64,000 nt of DNA from Nissolia schottii. Lineage: Eukaryota > Streptophyta > Magnoliopsida > Fabales > Fabaceae. A program made the translations under genes and the position numbers. The DNA lies in NCBI GenBank assembly GCA_003254905.1, contig QANU01019497.1:1-64000 (forward strand), in the 5' to 3' direction. The first letter of the stretch is position 1. The number at the start of each line of letters is the position of its first letter. Below the pieces are notes generated by a model. It was not told the origin of the DNA. It saw only the letters and a list, made by a program, of their open reading frames with translations, and made no database searches. Shown here piece after piece: positions 21,786 through 38,354 of the stretch.

Positions 21786-24550
21786 TTAATTATAGTATTT
21801 TTCCTTTGCCTTTGGGTCGTAGAGTTGTACCTCTCGCTCGTTACGCAGCTGCAGTGGCCTTGCATTCCTTTTTGCATACTGCCCGTCATAGAAAGATTAA
21901 TTAATTAATTGAGTACTAATAAGTTGAACTTTACTTTTCAAGAAATAATACAGAGGTTTTCATTTGTTAAAAATACATATAATGCTGATTTTCTTAGCAT
22001 TTATGATTTCATTCAAAAATCTATGTTTAAGTAAAAAAAAAGGTTCGAAGTTAAACTAATTATCATTCATTAATGGTCGTAATTCTTTAAATACTGTTCG
22101 ATCACATATCAATTAAACTCATTAAATTAAGAATAGTTTATATGACATGAACTTTAATTACAAATTCTAAACATGGATCCTTCTTCTTCTTTTTTTATTA
22201 TATGTTTTCGACATGAACATATAATAAAACAAAAGCTAAAATCCAACAATGGTGGAGCCTACGTATATAATCAGCTCTCATCAGTTTCTACATGAACATA
22301 TGGCATAGAATGAGAACACATATATATAAATAGAAAACGCTAAGGAGTAAGATACAAATTGAGAGGTCAACAACAATAGTACATAAAATCGTTAATGAAG
22401 AGTGAGGCTACTTACATATTTAAGTACTGTATGCTTAAGTAACTTCACCTGCCCCCTTGAAACAGTTCTTACCTAGAAGGACATAAGTTGAAAGTTGAAA
22501 TTAAGTCCATTTTAAGCAATAATCATAAGCAATGATGTACAAGAAGATTCTAAGACATAATAATCTCTCTGTTTTTATTTTCGTGTTTAAACTTAAAGAA
22601 TGAGAAGAAAACTAAGATAAAAAGAAAAATATTATTTGTATTTATTTAATATGTGATATCATGTTAACTTACACCTAATTTAACATTAAATAATATTTTA
22701 ATGAAGTGTAAATTTTATTAAAATTTTATTAAATAATAAATAAGATATAAGTCTACAAGTGTAGCAAATAAAATCAGGCAAAGTAACACAATTCATAGAA
22801 GAAGTAATAGTATATATACTACCTTCTTATTAATGGTCCAAATGATGCCTTGGGTGCAAGGGGGCACAGTGAGTGATCCCATGTATCTGTAGTACATCTT
22901 GCCACCCATCTTGATTTCCGAAGGATCCATCACTCCTATGCTTTCCTCTTCTTCCCCCTCACAAAACTCCGTCATGTATTTTCCCAACTGAAATATTTAT
23001 GTATAAATATATACACATATAAGATATTCTTCTTGGCTGCTTAATTTTTCTCTCTTTAATTTCTTATTTGTAGTTGTTCATTAAAAAAAAATGCTAGAAA
23101 GTCATAATTTTTGTTCAAATTTATCTGTTAAAATGATATGAGATATGTGCATTGACCTTTGGATAAGTAAAGTGATCAATCACACCTATTTATTCATTCT
23201 ATTTAACCACCACTGATCATATAAAATAAATTCTGGTGGCATAACATTAATTATTGTTCATGTTAATTTCACGTACCTGGGATAGAAATGGATCGGGGGG
23301 ACCATACTTGTAGAGAAGACCAACAACAGCGGTCTTGTTTGTTCCATCTGGCTGTGGGCTAACATGAACCATGTGCAGCTCCAAGTCGTACCTAATTAAT
23401 TGTTCAATACACCATTAACATTTGAGCTTAATTAACTGCAATTAAGTGGAACTAGAGTGGCTTTAATTTGCACTGATATGTATATGTATATATAAATGTT
23501 AATATATTGTGTGATTAGGGTTGGACTACAAAAAATTTCTATGTATAACTATTACTTAAAAAATTTATCTCGTTGATAAGTAAAAATTTTCTCTCTACTG
23601 ATAAGTAAAAATTTATCTATGTTTGGGTGCTAGTTAAATTCTATGGTTTGGAACTACCTGCGGCCATTGATGGTGTGTTCAGAAGGCCAGTGCCAATGGC
23701 TTTCTCGGAGGAAGAAATGTGTTCCATTGATCTCTATTGAGGCAGTATCCCCTTCCCACTTCACCTGCATCCATTACATGTATTATTGATTATATACTAT
23801 AGGGTTATTCATAGCCATGTATGGCTAATAATTAATTAATTAATTAGCGTACCGCAACATCATGACCTCTGTTGAGGAGAGAAGCATGTTGAGGGTTATA
23901 GTTTCTCTTCAGAACCCCTAACTTGGGGACCACTTCCACTCTGTGACTGGTCAAATCAATTGGAGACTGCATCTCCCCATTTTTACATGTTGCCCATTCT
24001 TCTTTCATCTCACCCCAGTGCTCTGGCCCCTTTCCACTCTCTTCATTATACCTGTACTCTGTGCACAAGTAAATTACATTAATTCATTTTCTTATATGCT
24101 ACTCCGGTAATTAATTAATTAGTACAACAAGTAATTAAGGGGCCCGGGATGCATGGGTTGAGTAACCATTCTTCCAAATTACTAGCTTCATTAAAACATG
24201 TTATAATGAAGTAGCTCAAATAACAACTTTCTTAGTTTTTGTGTCTTGTACTAAGAGATAAGTTAAAAGAATTATGTTCGACTCATTTGGAAGACATATA
24301 TATAATATGTCTAATAAAAATATATATATTTATGTTCTGGGGTTAACAATGTCTTGAATGGAGGGGTTATATACATAGCATATATAGGCTTATATGAACC
24401 AAACCTAACATATATACAAAAACTTAAGCGAGAGAGATGATTGCAATATATACCAGGATCAAGATCAGCTCCAGTTAATATTGCAGAGTGGAAAAGGGTG
24501 GTTATTGATATTAGCACAAATGCAATCCAAGTGTGGCCTTGACGCATCAT
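21786..24550 (-). CDS. Alpha-type carbonic anhydrase, secreted
   Basis: Seven exons, 5' to 3': 24454-24550, 23853-24058, 23658-23764, 23277-23391, 22823-22987, 22416-22472, 21786-21878; total 279 residues, normal for plant alpha-CAs. It interconverts CO2 and bicarbonate with a zinc ion. An N-terminal signal peptide (about 1-27, IAFVLISITTLFHSAIL) points to the secretory pathway. GPEHWGEM, CKNGEMQSPIDL, the zinc ligands His124 and His126 (RESHWHWPSEH) and His143 (LELHMVH), and SLTVPPCTQGIIW are all present. Cys57 and Cys219 match the conserved disulfide. The two last exons are small (57 and 93 bp) and carry VRTVSRGQVKLL and NARPLQ. The start is one of two adjacent ATGs; a TATA box lies ~130 bp upstream. 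Confidence 0.94.
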
Positions 24551-26344
24551 GTTTCAGATCGATCAAACAATTACTGGGCCTTGAAATTTGTAAAATATAT
24601 GTGAGGTGCTGTAAATAAGAGATTTATTAGTTTCTATGGTATGACGATGGAGAGAGATTTGGTGTATGTGCAAGGGTTTTTATACATTACAATTTTACAA
24701 AGGATTGGAGTGGTTGTGGATTTGGTCTTGTGGAAACTGGCTAAGGAGAAAACCTTCTTTTGAAGTATTCTTTGTATGCATGCATGCATGCATATGCGAC
24801 CAGGCAACATTTTATCTTTGATAATTATTTTTCTTCGAATCTCATTAATTATTTGAATAAATAGGGATTGGGTCTAACGAAAGAGATAAAAGTAATTATG
24901 GACATGGTTATCAAACTCTCGGGTTAACTCTTAAATTTTTACGAGTTTAGGTTTCAAAATCAAGTTAACTCGCTTAACAATTCAGACTTGCGTAAACTCT
25001 GGTAAATCGAATAAATTCGTATAAACTCAGGATAAACTCACGAGTTTACTAATTTAGTCAAAAATTAACCTCTCAAACTCCAAAACACAATATTTTCCAA
25101 ATATTACTCTTAATTAGGATTTATAAATAAAATATCTTGATATCTTGACTTATATTAGGTTGATTTATAGCATTATGAAGTTTAAATATGTTATTTTTTA
25201 TGTAATTTTAATTTATTTGATGTATTTTATGACTTACGTTTTCCTAATTGTGACTTGAAAATAAAATTGTAACTTATATTTTGCTTTACTATAATTTTAA
25301 TATATTATGTTAACGTATTATAAATATTTTTATAATAAGTAAACTTTTATGAATTTACTATTTGAATTTAACTATAGTCTACCCATTAAAGTAAATTTGT
25401 GAGTTTGATAGGGAAAAAAATTGCATTCCACAATAATCACACCCAAAATTGAAAATCTTTTAGAGTTTAATTGCGTACTGGATAGAAACATGATGGATTA
25501 TTTATTTGTCCTTACTTGTCGGATACAATATGTATGGATTAATTAACGTTCCGGCTGTTGTTTTTAATTGGTAGACCCAGTTCCGTGTTTAACCTTATGC
25601 AACTGTTGATTGAGAAGAACTGCGAAATTAAAGAACTAAAAATAGTTTTTTTTTAACTGAGACGGTTGTAGTGTCTCACAGGTAATCATTTAGTGTGTTT
25701 CTATTTGTGCTTGTTTTTTTGAACAAGAAAAGGGCAGGTAATGGAAGTTTCAATTACAAACAAATTGCCCTAACATATAACATGTTGAAGGCGTCAGAGT
25801 TACGGAGACTAGTTCAAAAACTTATATGATGAACTTACATATATGTATTTATTATTTGCTAAATAGATGGAGTAGCAGCCACTGGGTCTAGTGGGGAAAA
25901 CTTCCAACTTCGTTAATCACCTACCTCGTCAATAACGGTGGGGATTTTTCTTAATTAATTAATGAGTCAGCATGACCTGAAAGATCTACCATTTCATCGC
26001 CCATCACCATCATCATCACAAAACCTTTGAGAGAGCCTTTGCCTCGTTCAGTGAAATTGAACACCAGTAACATAGGATGAACGAATAAAAAAGGTCCAAA
26101 ATTGCTAAGACTCACACGTGATGAAACGCATGCCGGGCCAGTTGTACATATATACATTAGCAAATCTTGCCAATGGAATACATGAATATGTGGAAGAGTG
26201 ATCCAAATCTTAAATCCAACAGTCAAAAATTTCATTGATTGAGTTAGAGCATTCACTGTTTTTATTGCAACTGAAGATTTCAAAATATATGAAATTAACA
26301 TTCAGCAACAATTTCCAATATGCATCTTGATGTTAAGGAGTTAA
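24551..26344. other. Intergenic region between carbonic anhydrase and CHYR1-like genes
   Basis: It contains the carbonic anhydrase promoter on its left and the 3' flank of the minus-strand E3 ligase gene on its right. A (TGCA)n run lies at about 24777-24793. A stretch near 24920-25060 repeats short ACTC/AACTCGT words, with no defined element. No gene is supported. Confidence 0.4.
24677..24684 (-). promoter_or_regulatory. TATA box of the carbonic anhydrase gene
   Basis: On the minus strand the sequence reads TATAAAAA, about 127 bases before the start codon, followed by a leader with no earlier in-frame ATG of note. Position and sequence fit a plant core promoter. Confidence 0.6.
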
Positions 26345-28706
26345 TCATCTCACGACCCCTTCGATCCTTGATGAACACGAAGCAGGCGCAGCCTGCGTCT
26401 GTCTCGTGTTGTAGGACTTGCATTTCAGGCACTTGAGCCCCACAATATGGTAACCTACTTCAGATGTTTCCCCGCAGTCATTGCAAAGAATCCATACCTT
26501 TCCAAACACAACACTCAGATTCAGTGTTTTGAAAGCTAACCACTTTTGTTGCTATTTATACACACACACAATACATTTACCTACCATCTTATTTCCATAC
26601 ACTTCAGGCATAGGTGTTGATGCAATCTGCAAAATTTTAGAAGCAAATGGAGAAAAAGTTATGGCAGCAGAAAAAAGAGAATGCTGTTCTGATAACAACA
26701 ATTACTTAAGAATAACAATCGTAATAACTCGTCATAATTTTGACCCCTCGAGAATGAAGTTACCTCCTCATCTAGTTTCTCCCACACGTGCGTCATATCA
26801 CAAAAGGACTTTGAGCAAACAGGGCATGCATACCTGCAAAAGTGCAAATATTTTTACTCAACATACAGAAACACTTCTTAAACACATTCACTGTTTATGA
26901 AGAAAACAAATTAGCCTTTAGTTGAACAATTAACTAACTGGAAATGCTGTTGCATTTCTCTCACGCATCCCAAATGTATGGCGTGACCGCATCGCAATAC
27001 AGTAATGTCTTCTGTTGTATCAAAAAGAAACTGCGCAGATGAAACAAGTTCATCAAATTATTACAATTAATTTGTCCGAAAACTATATATATCTACCTAA
27101 GGCCTATTCCTAGTTCCTATTAAGATTACCTCGAAGCAAACCGGGCAATTGTGATGCATTGCTTTTTCAATACACTGGTGTGAATCCTTCATCAATGAGG
27201 AGTAACAACATCCTAGGGACAACAAGAGGTCATGAAATAAGGAACACTGAAAAGGCACAGAAAAAAGGGTTTATTTCTCTCAAGAGAAGTGATGTTTAAT
27301 CAGAAGCAAACCACATTTGTTACAGTGGAAAAAGTTATCTTTGCCTCCAATCCTGTAATCATGAAACATAAGACCATATCAAAATACAACTGATAAACTG
27401 CAGAAACGGCAGCAAAAAGAATTAAAGGAATAGCGAATGTTTGGACCTGCAGATTCCACATTCATCGCAATGGTATTGATTCTTTGATACCTGGAGGCAC
27501 AAAACAATAAATCTTCAGTATTGCAAAGTTTATAGAGAAGGCTCAGGATGCGAAGAACAAAAGAGAGACAAGAGGCTAACATCATCATCGAAAAACTTGC
27601 ATTTCGAGCAGAAGTATTTTCCCATGCAAACACCGCACTGAATGCACATCTGTTGAACCTGCAAAGTAAAAGAACATAAGGGGGAAAAGAGGCGATTGAA
27701 CTGTACTTGTTGCCTCCCTCAGGTGAAATTTTTAGCTAGAAAGTGTGACACTTACATCTTGCTCTGTGCTACACAGGGAACAGATGACCTGAAAATGAAT
27801 GGCAGAAACAATATAGTTATCAAAAATCAGTGCTTCCTTTTTCCTAGTTGCATGCATGATGAAAATCAATGAAAACAAAAAGAAAAGGAAAATTCAAGCT
27901 ACATTCCCTAGCTTAATTATGTCAATTGAATTGAATCTGTTGGTTCAATTTGGCCAACATCGCCCTTAGGATTCGATGAGCTTAACATCCTGGCCCATTT
28001 TGCCAGATGCGGTTCTAAGAAACTATAAGAAAATAAATTCGCGTCCTTACCAACAACCATAGCTTTTGGCCTGGTAGCAAGCGCTTCATCCAACAAAATC
28101 AAAGAGGAATTGATCCAAAATAAACCCTCAATTACAAAAATGCTAATGATTACAGGCATAAATTAATAATAGCCACATACCCTCATCAGATCATGGCGAG
28201 GAATCTCATGGCGTTCAACAGGATCAACTTCAATCGAATTCTGTTGCAAAACATTCATATTATATATATGCATTTCCTTAATCCAACTAACAAATGGTTG
28301 TGTGATTAAAACACAAGAATTGTAAATTACATGGTTTAGGAATTACAAATATAAGAGGAAGGTTACAAGTAAGTAAGAAGAACCTTAGATTCATTATGGC
28401 AATGCCTGCATCCGAAAATTTCATTGCAGCAGGGTGCTACGATGGTGCATCTCCTCTTATAGTGTGAGCACCTACATACAATTCACAACAAAATCCACCA
28501 AATCCGCATTATCAATTTTTTCCTTTCCCTTATTCATCACATAAACAACAACCCAATTAAAAAAATAATAATAATTTGGAATGAAACAGGAAAGAAAATA
28601 GAAAATACCCGTAATGGCCACACCCGAATTCAGATGGATTCCCATCAAGTTGAGCATGATGAGAAATTTCATAACTTGGCATCTGGGGTTCCATGTTGTT
28701 CTCCAT
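26345..28706 (-). CDS. CHYR1: CHY and RING zinc-finger E3 ubiquitin ligase, CHYR1/RZPF34-like
   Basis: Twelve small exons, 5' to 3': 28609-28706, 28384-28471, 28181-28240, 27756-27788, 27581-27658, 27447-27490, 27312-27352, 27130-27212, 26939-27030, 26764-26833, 26585-26626, 26345-26497; total 293 residues. Domains in order: CHY zinc finger from ~Cys30 ([29 protein letters not shown]), CTCHY finger (~83-150, [23 protein letters not shown]), RING-H2 (~170-212, CPVCFE...[10 protein letters not shown]...CPVC), and a C-terminal zinc ribbon (VWILCNDCG...[13 protein letters not shown]). The YNTRQTQ ending and overall match favour the Arabidopsis CHYR1/RZPF34 type (stress and ABA signalling) over MIEL1. 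It should ubiquitinate target proteins using an E2 partner. All cysteine and histidine ligands look intact. Orthology is inferred. Confidence 0.95.
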
Positions 28707-29859
28707 TCCCTTGAATAACCCAAAAATTGGCCGAAGATATTAACCAAGGAAAAAAAAATCTAAAAATGACAAGGTTAGTCAATGTGGTGAGAGTAGAAGA
28801 AGGGAAGAGAAGGGAAGGGGGCTAACTTGGAGATTAGAGGGGTCAAAGATAAAATGCGGGCATGGTCACACCCACTCACACACACCGCCTTATTGAACTG
28901 AACTTAAGATCGAAGGTTGCTGTTCTTGGAGTGTGCTGTTGTTGTTACGTCAAAATTGATCATGTTAGTTTAGTTATGAAAGAGAAAAAGACATAAGCAT
29001 AATTAACTTTGATTTAATTTAACATGAGAAAATTGATTTTAACTATTAACTATTGTTGATAATTTAGATCAAATATCCCTTGTTATGTTTTAGAGAAGAT
29101 AAAGTGAGAGGCAGAGTATCCTTGCCCTGTCGTTGAAATATCAAATGAGGAGCTGCTCCATTTTTGTCGTATAGTGTATACTTTGCCCTATCACGCGGCG
29201 ACACGCAACCGTGTTTATGCCCCTCCTCTTAACACGTCTCTTTCCTTTTCATGCCTATAAAAGCCAGATTCAGCATTAACTATGGTTAAGTAGTTCCTAG
29301 TTCCTTGTGTTCCTCTTTCAATAAATGAGTACTTGGTTTTAGTTTAATGATTATCCGTAAACATGTAATAATTGAATTTGAATTTGAATGAATAGTAGTT
29401 GTTTCCATAGATATAAACTTTATCCGATCTCCCGGACTAGAGTCACACATGCTTTACGTTGGTAAAAATTATTATTGATATTATGATATCCAACCAAATG
29501 ATCAAGATTATGCATATTATTAAGGAAGTAAATTCTTGTACTGATCTATTAGATAAATGTGGCCATAATTGTTTTATGAATTTTCATTATCACGAGTCTG
29601 ATCTTAATTTTTATTTTTGAATTTGTTAGTTAATAGGATTGATACTTTATTCTTACGTATTGTTAAGATGTAATTTTTCTTATTTTTTAAGGCGTTCTTA
29701 CTTCGTTGTTTATAAAAAGAAAAATTTAACCAATGATCCACCCAAATAAAGTAATAGGTGCTTGGTTAACCATAGATCATTGGTTTAATTTCTTTTTTCG
29801 AGAGGAGGGAGGACGCAAGAGGGAGGACGCAATGTTAACTATCCTATTGAGGGGGTTGA
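28707..29859. other. Promoter region of CHYR1-like gene and intergenic spacer
   Basis: The first 150 bases upstream of the E3 ligase start are purine-rich on the plus strand and are likely its leader. Near 29729-29790 there is a short inverted repeat (AACCAATGATC / GATCATTGGTT), and GAGGGAGGACGCAA is directly repeated at 29804-29832. A plus-strand TATA box with no gene behind it is listed separately. Confidence 0.4.
29256..29263 (+). promoter_or_regulatory. Plus-strand TATA box without an obvious gene
   Basis: TATAAAAG sits in a C-rich context (GCCTATAAAAGCC) that closely resembles a plant core promoter. The 600 bases downstream have no open reading frame of interest before the Mutator-like element begins at 29870. 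It may drive a non-coding RNA, belong to a broken gene, or be chance. Confidence 0.35.
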
Positions 29860-29869
29860 GTTAATAGAT

Positions 29870-31604
29870 CAAAAATGCTCCATGTACACTTAATATCTAT
29901 ACACCTGTACATACATCATCATTTTATACGGTTTCACTGTTTATTAATACGGAATACAGCAGACTTTTCGTATTTAGAAAATACGCAATTCCACGCACAC
30001 TGCAATTACAACAGAATCTGATACGTAATGGTTTCTCAACCATATCGCAACAGCATCTTCCATATCCACCTCTGAAATAAAAACACTAGCTCCATCGAAA
30101 TCAAAATCTTCCATAACCACCTCTCAACCAAAACGCGAGCTCCATGGAAACCATAATCCTCCATGAAAATCAAAGTCGCAAGTACAATTCCACAATCAAA
30201 GCGTATACAGTTGTAATCTCATTTAGTTAGTGATCGAAAATGATAATACAAGAATCTGTGGCAATTTTTCGTCATTTTTTGATGAATTCCATGGAGAGTT
30301 TTTGATTTGGTGACGTTGCTGTGAAATGACAGTGTTCTGAAATTTTATAACACAGAAAATAAAATGTACAAACTTTATATGGGCGTATGTGCAAACATTA
30401 AGTGGACATATGTGCAAACATTATCCACAGGGCCATAGAAATGTTTTTGTTAAGGGAGATGATGTGCATTTTGGCACATTCTCAACATTTCAACAAATAA
30501 TCCATAAAACACTATAATTTGTTGACACAAATTGAATTTTTATTTACTATANNNNNNNNNNNNNNNNNNNNNNNNNNNNNNNNNNNNNNNNNNNNNNNNN
30601 NNNNNNNNNNNNNNNNNNNNNNNNNNNNNNNNNNNNNNNNNNNNNNNNNNNNNNNNNNNNNNNNNNNNNNNNNNNNNNNNNNNNNNNNNNNNNNNNNNNN
30701 NNNNNNNNNNNNNNNNNNNNNNNNNNNNNNNNNNNNNNNNNNNNNNNNNNNNNNNNNNNNNNNNNNNNNNNNNNNNNNNNNNNNNNNNNNNNNNNNNNNN
30801 NNNNNNNNNNNNNNNNNNNNNNNNNNNNNNNNNNNNNNNNNNNNNNNNNNNNNNNNNNNNNNNNNNNNNNNNNNNNNNNNNNNNNNNNNNNNNNNNNNNN
30901 NNNNNNNNNNNNNNNNNNNNNNNNNNNNNNNNNNNNNNNNNNNNNNNNNNNNNNNNNNNNNNNNNNNNNNNNNNNNNNNNNNNNNNNNNNNNGATGTGCA
31001 TTTTGGCACATTTTCAACCTTTCAACAATTAATGCATAAATATTATAAATATTTTGACACAATTTTTTACATATTGCCATAATAAACATTAGATGATGTG
31101 ATATAAGCATTATGTGTTTGTCATAAATGCATAAAAATGCAGAATTTGATGTATTGCAGAATTGTGCAAACTTTATATGGGCATACGTGCAAACATTAAA
31201 TGGGCGTATGTGCAAACATTATTACCAGTTCACAGCATAAGTCATGTATATCTTGTTCTTTTCCTTCCTTCTGTCAATTATGCTTTGGTTTTTTTTTTAA
31301 CTTCTTTTTTTTTTAGTTAAAAGGTGATAACAAGCAGCAACATCTTCAATCACTCATCTCTGTAACAAATCTTAGACCTTGCGCATGAGATCGCAGAGAA
31401 GAGAACGAAAAGGGTGAAGAGAGCAGAGAGCAATGAACAGTGAAAATTTTCGAGAAAGAGGATGAAGATAAGGAACGTGGGTTCACGCGCGTGTTGGTGA
31501 AAGTGAGAGAAAGAGTGGATGAAACGGTTATTTTGGAGGGTCAGTGTATTTTAATACGGGTGTATGTATGGTGTATGATATATGGGTGTACATGTAGCAT
31601 AACT
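29870..31604. mobile_element. Mutator-like non-autonomous element with 10-bp target duplication
   Basis: GTTAATAGAT is found directly before (29860-29869) and directly after (31605-31614) the element. The ends are imperfect inverted repeats of ~55 bp: ATGCTCCATGTACAC...TCTATACACC..TACATAC on the left against ATGCTACATGTACAC...TCATACACC.TACATAC read inward from the right. A 10-bp duplication is in the range of Mutator-like elements. The visible interior has direct repeats on both sides of the gap: GATGTGCATTTTGGCACATT at 30459 (approximately) and 30993, and GTGCAAACATTAA-type units near 30390-30425 and 31165-31220. No transposase is visible, but 441 bases are undetermined. Confidence 0.8.
30552..30992. 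other. Assembly gap (441 N)
   Basis: The gap lies inside the Mutator-like element, between direct repeats, which probably caused the assembly to break. Frames crossing it have no meaning. Confidence 0.99.
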
Positions 31605-31614
31605 GTTAATAGAT

Positions 31615-34586
31615 ATATGGAGTGTTTCAAATTTAATTTTATGTATTACGGCAAAAGTCAATTTTATATTACTTAATGTAGGTTTGTAAAAGCTTTTTAT
31701 GAACTTAGTTTATGATTAAATTAATTACGTTATTGAGATAATGACGTAGATTTAGACTTTCACAAATACACGTGTATTGCCTTGTTACGTCCCGTTATCA
31801 TTGAGTCGAGCTTAATAAAGTTACATTTGGCCTATTTGTAAGTTATCCAATTAAAACCACGTCATTAGATTACACAACCTTACCTATTATTCTATCTTAT
31901 TTTCGCTAATGCTACTGCTTTCTTCGCCTTCCATCTTAGCCTTAGGCTTTATGCAACGATGGCACTTCCACACTACCATCTGCATGCTCCATTGCATTTT
32001 GTTGGAATGAGATATGACTCTTCGGTGTTTTAAGGATGACATATAGATAAATTTTTAATGAGACATACATTTAATTTTAGAGAAATTCTTGTTGAGATAT
32101 TTTTATCTTATATAACTTTGAGTAAGATAAATATAAATCCTTAAGTAACATTTGGTTCATATATTAAGACAAAAGAAAAGGAAATCATCTTTACTTTGAC
32201 GAAGGAGGTCATACAATGAGATTTTTTATTTAAAAAAAAAAAAAACCTTGGCAACCCGCGCTTTAGCTTTCGTCAATCATGTAGCAAATATCTTTAATTT
32301 AGGGGTAAATACATAAATATGGGTTTCAAAGAGTGATATTCCATATAGGGGAGAATTTACGAACGTATGGGACCTTTATCTGAAATCGGTAAAACTTGGG
32401 CCGATTTCAGAACCAAAAAAATTAAAAAAAAAGAAAAGAAAATGGGGGATGAAATCGGCGTTTCAGCCCCAAAATCTCATACGTCTGTAATTAATTTGTA
32501 CTGCCACATTTTGGAAAATAAACTTTTCCAAAACAACACATAGGTACAAAAAACCTTTAATTTATTTATTAAAATTAAAGTAATATTAATTATAAGATTG
32601 CAGAAGTTAGATTTCCTACAAATTTATCAAAATTCATGTAAAAATGAATAAATAATATGGCAAAAGAAATATATCCAAACAAGAGTCACTTGCAATAACA
32701 ATATTTTAGCACAATTAAATCAATTTTAAATTTTGCATTGCTGCAATTAGTAAAAGTAAATTGCAACTTTAAAGGCTTATTTTACTATAAAAATTAATAA
32801 TGTGATCATTACATATTTAATTGTGAAAACTGTTACGGCGTCGTGGCTTCAAGATAGTTCACATCTATCTACGTTTGACATGTTAAGAGCACTCGACTCG
32901 TTAAAGCCTGCAACTCTGTAACTTCTAAAAGTTATTCAAACATTTAACACTTGCCAACATAACAAACGTAACGTACTTCATGAATATTATCATACATACA
33001 AGTCATTTAGCTTCATGTTGACTATCAAGACGGTTACAAATGTCACCTAACAACTAGAATCAGAAGCATCACCTCATAATATATAGGCATGGACTCCATT
33101 CATACTCGGCTAGCTATATCTCTAACCATTATCTTTTTCTCATATTTACTTACATATTAACTTAGGCGTCAGAGTATCTTTTGCAGGTTCCACTCCACTG
33201 GCCACTGTCATGAATCATCACCACCATGTTTGTCACCTTCAAACTCTTGGAATCAATCCAATGACAGAGTTATGTATGGACAACATTTCAGTTTCATCCG
33301 ATTTGCATGTAACAAAAACCTATCATTCCATATAAAATTTTCACATATTCCCATTGATTTATATAGCCAAAATTGGGATTTATTCTCCAAAAAAAAGAAA
33401 ATTACCTGCAACAGTGCTGGTTACCACAAGTTGTATTCATGGCCCGTGCCAGTTTATCAAGAACACGAATCTGGATATATAGTGCTACATTTTAGTTAAA
33501 CCACATGGCAGCATGAGATGGACACCTTTGGATAACAAAGTGAAAAATCAATCAAGGAAAGATATTTGCAAAAGAAAAATGTGAAGCATGGTCGAAACAA
33601 CCAATAAAACAAGTAAAATGACACTCACAAACGAACGCTGAGTGCTGGCGTCCACAAGTACACAAAGGAGGAGAACTAAACAGAAGCAATCTTTCCAGGT
33701 CAACTTGGGTCGTTCGATTAGATTCCTGAATCTCGCATCATTACACGTGTCAACAATTTTGCATTATTTATAGATAATTTTTATGAAATATAAAACACAA
33801 CTTTTCTTCAAACTAAAATTTGAAATTATTGCATTACGCCATTCAATTATGAATAAAATATTAATGATAATCTTAAAATTGTTATTTGATCAATTTCAAA
33901 TTGATTAAAAATAGACAGCATAAAATACATTTTAATTTTATAAGACGACACCTTCTTCCTTAAAGTTAATTTTTGAGATTGAATTGTTTCAATCAATTTT
34001 TCAATTCAATGCATCTCAAATTCTCAATAGAGTGAACATTACATCAAGTACACACTATGATTATACCTTACTATTAAACAATTATATTAGGAGAAAAGTT
34101 TATGTAAAATTCACATATGGGTTGGACATATCTTGATCCTATAAGGCATGAATAGAGAGGAGAGGGCCCCTTATTGGACCTTGTTCATGCATGTTGTGGT
34201 AACAAAAACCAAATTTGTTAATACTCATTGCGACTGGAAACCTATCTGAGCTTAAACTTTGAATGCCATTGCCCCCCCCCCCCACAAAAAAAAAAAACTT
34301 TAAATGTCAAATGGTAGAAATATTAAAAAAAAGGTTATATTTTTAGTATTAATAACTAATAAGTATTAAAACTTGATATATAAAAATATATAATTTAAAT
34401 ATATTAAGAGTGTATAACCTAACTAGGCTTATTAGGTAAGTAATGGCAGGATTGTAAAAAGGTGAGACTCTGCCACCAACACAAAAGCAGAGTAGAAAAG
34501 AAGCAGCAAGCCAATCCAAAAAGTACAGTAAATTTTGGTTGGTACCTGAACAACCTCTGTACCCACGCCTCCACCACCGCCCTTCA
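31615..34586. other. Intergenic region upstream of triosephosphate isomerase
   Basis: No gene is supported. A hairpin-forming stretch at about 32381-32410 (TGAAATCGG...CCGATTTCA) lies inside a larger weak inverted repeat (AATTTACGAACGTATGGG near 32352 against CATACGTCTGTAATT near 32480), possibly a MITE. Copy B of a dispersed repeat is at 33038-33242. The last 150 bases should contain the leader of the next gene. Confidence 0.4.
33038..33242 (+). repeat. Diverged dispersed repeat, copy B
   Basis: This is the partner of 21060-21260. It keeps TCAGAGTATCTTTTGCAGGT and TCATCACCACCATG in the same order and spacing. It is probably a relic of an LTR retrotransposon. Confidence 0.55.

Positions 34587-38354
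<3,768 letters not shown>

Noticed and set aside
30512..31215. Long open frames on both strands across 30.5-31.2 kb
   Set aside because: They consist almost entirely of undetermined bases from the 441-N gap and have no real coding evidence.
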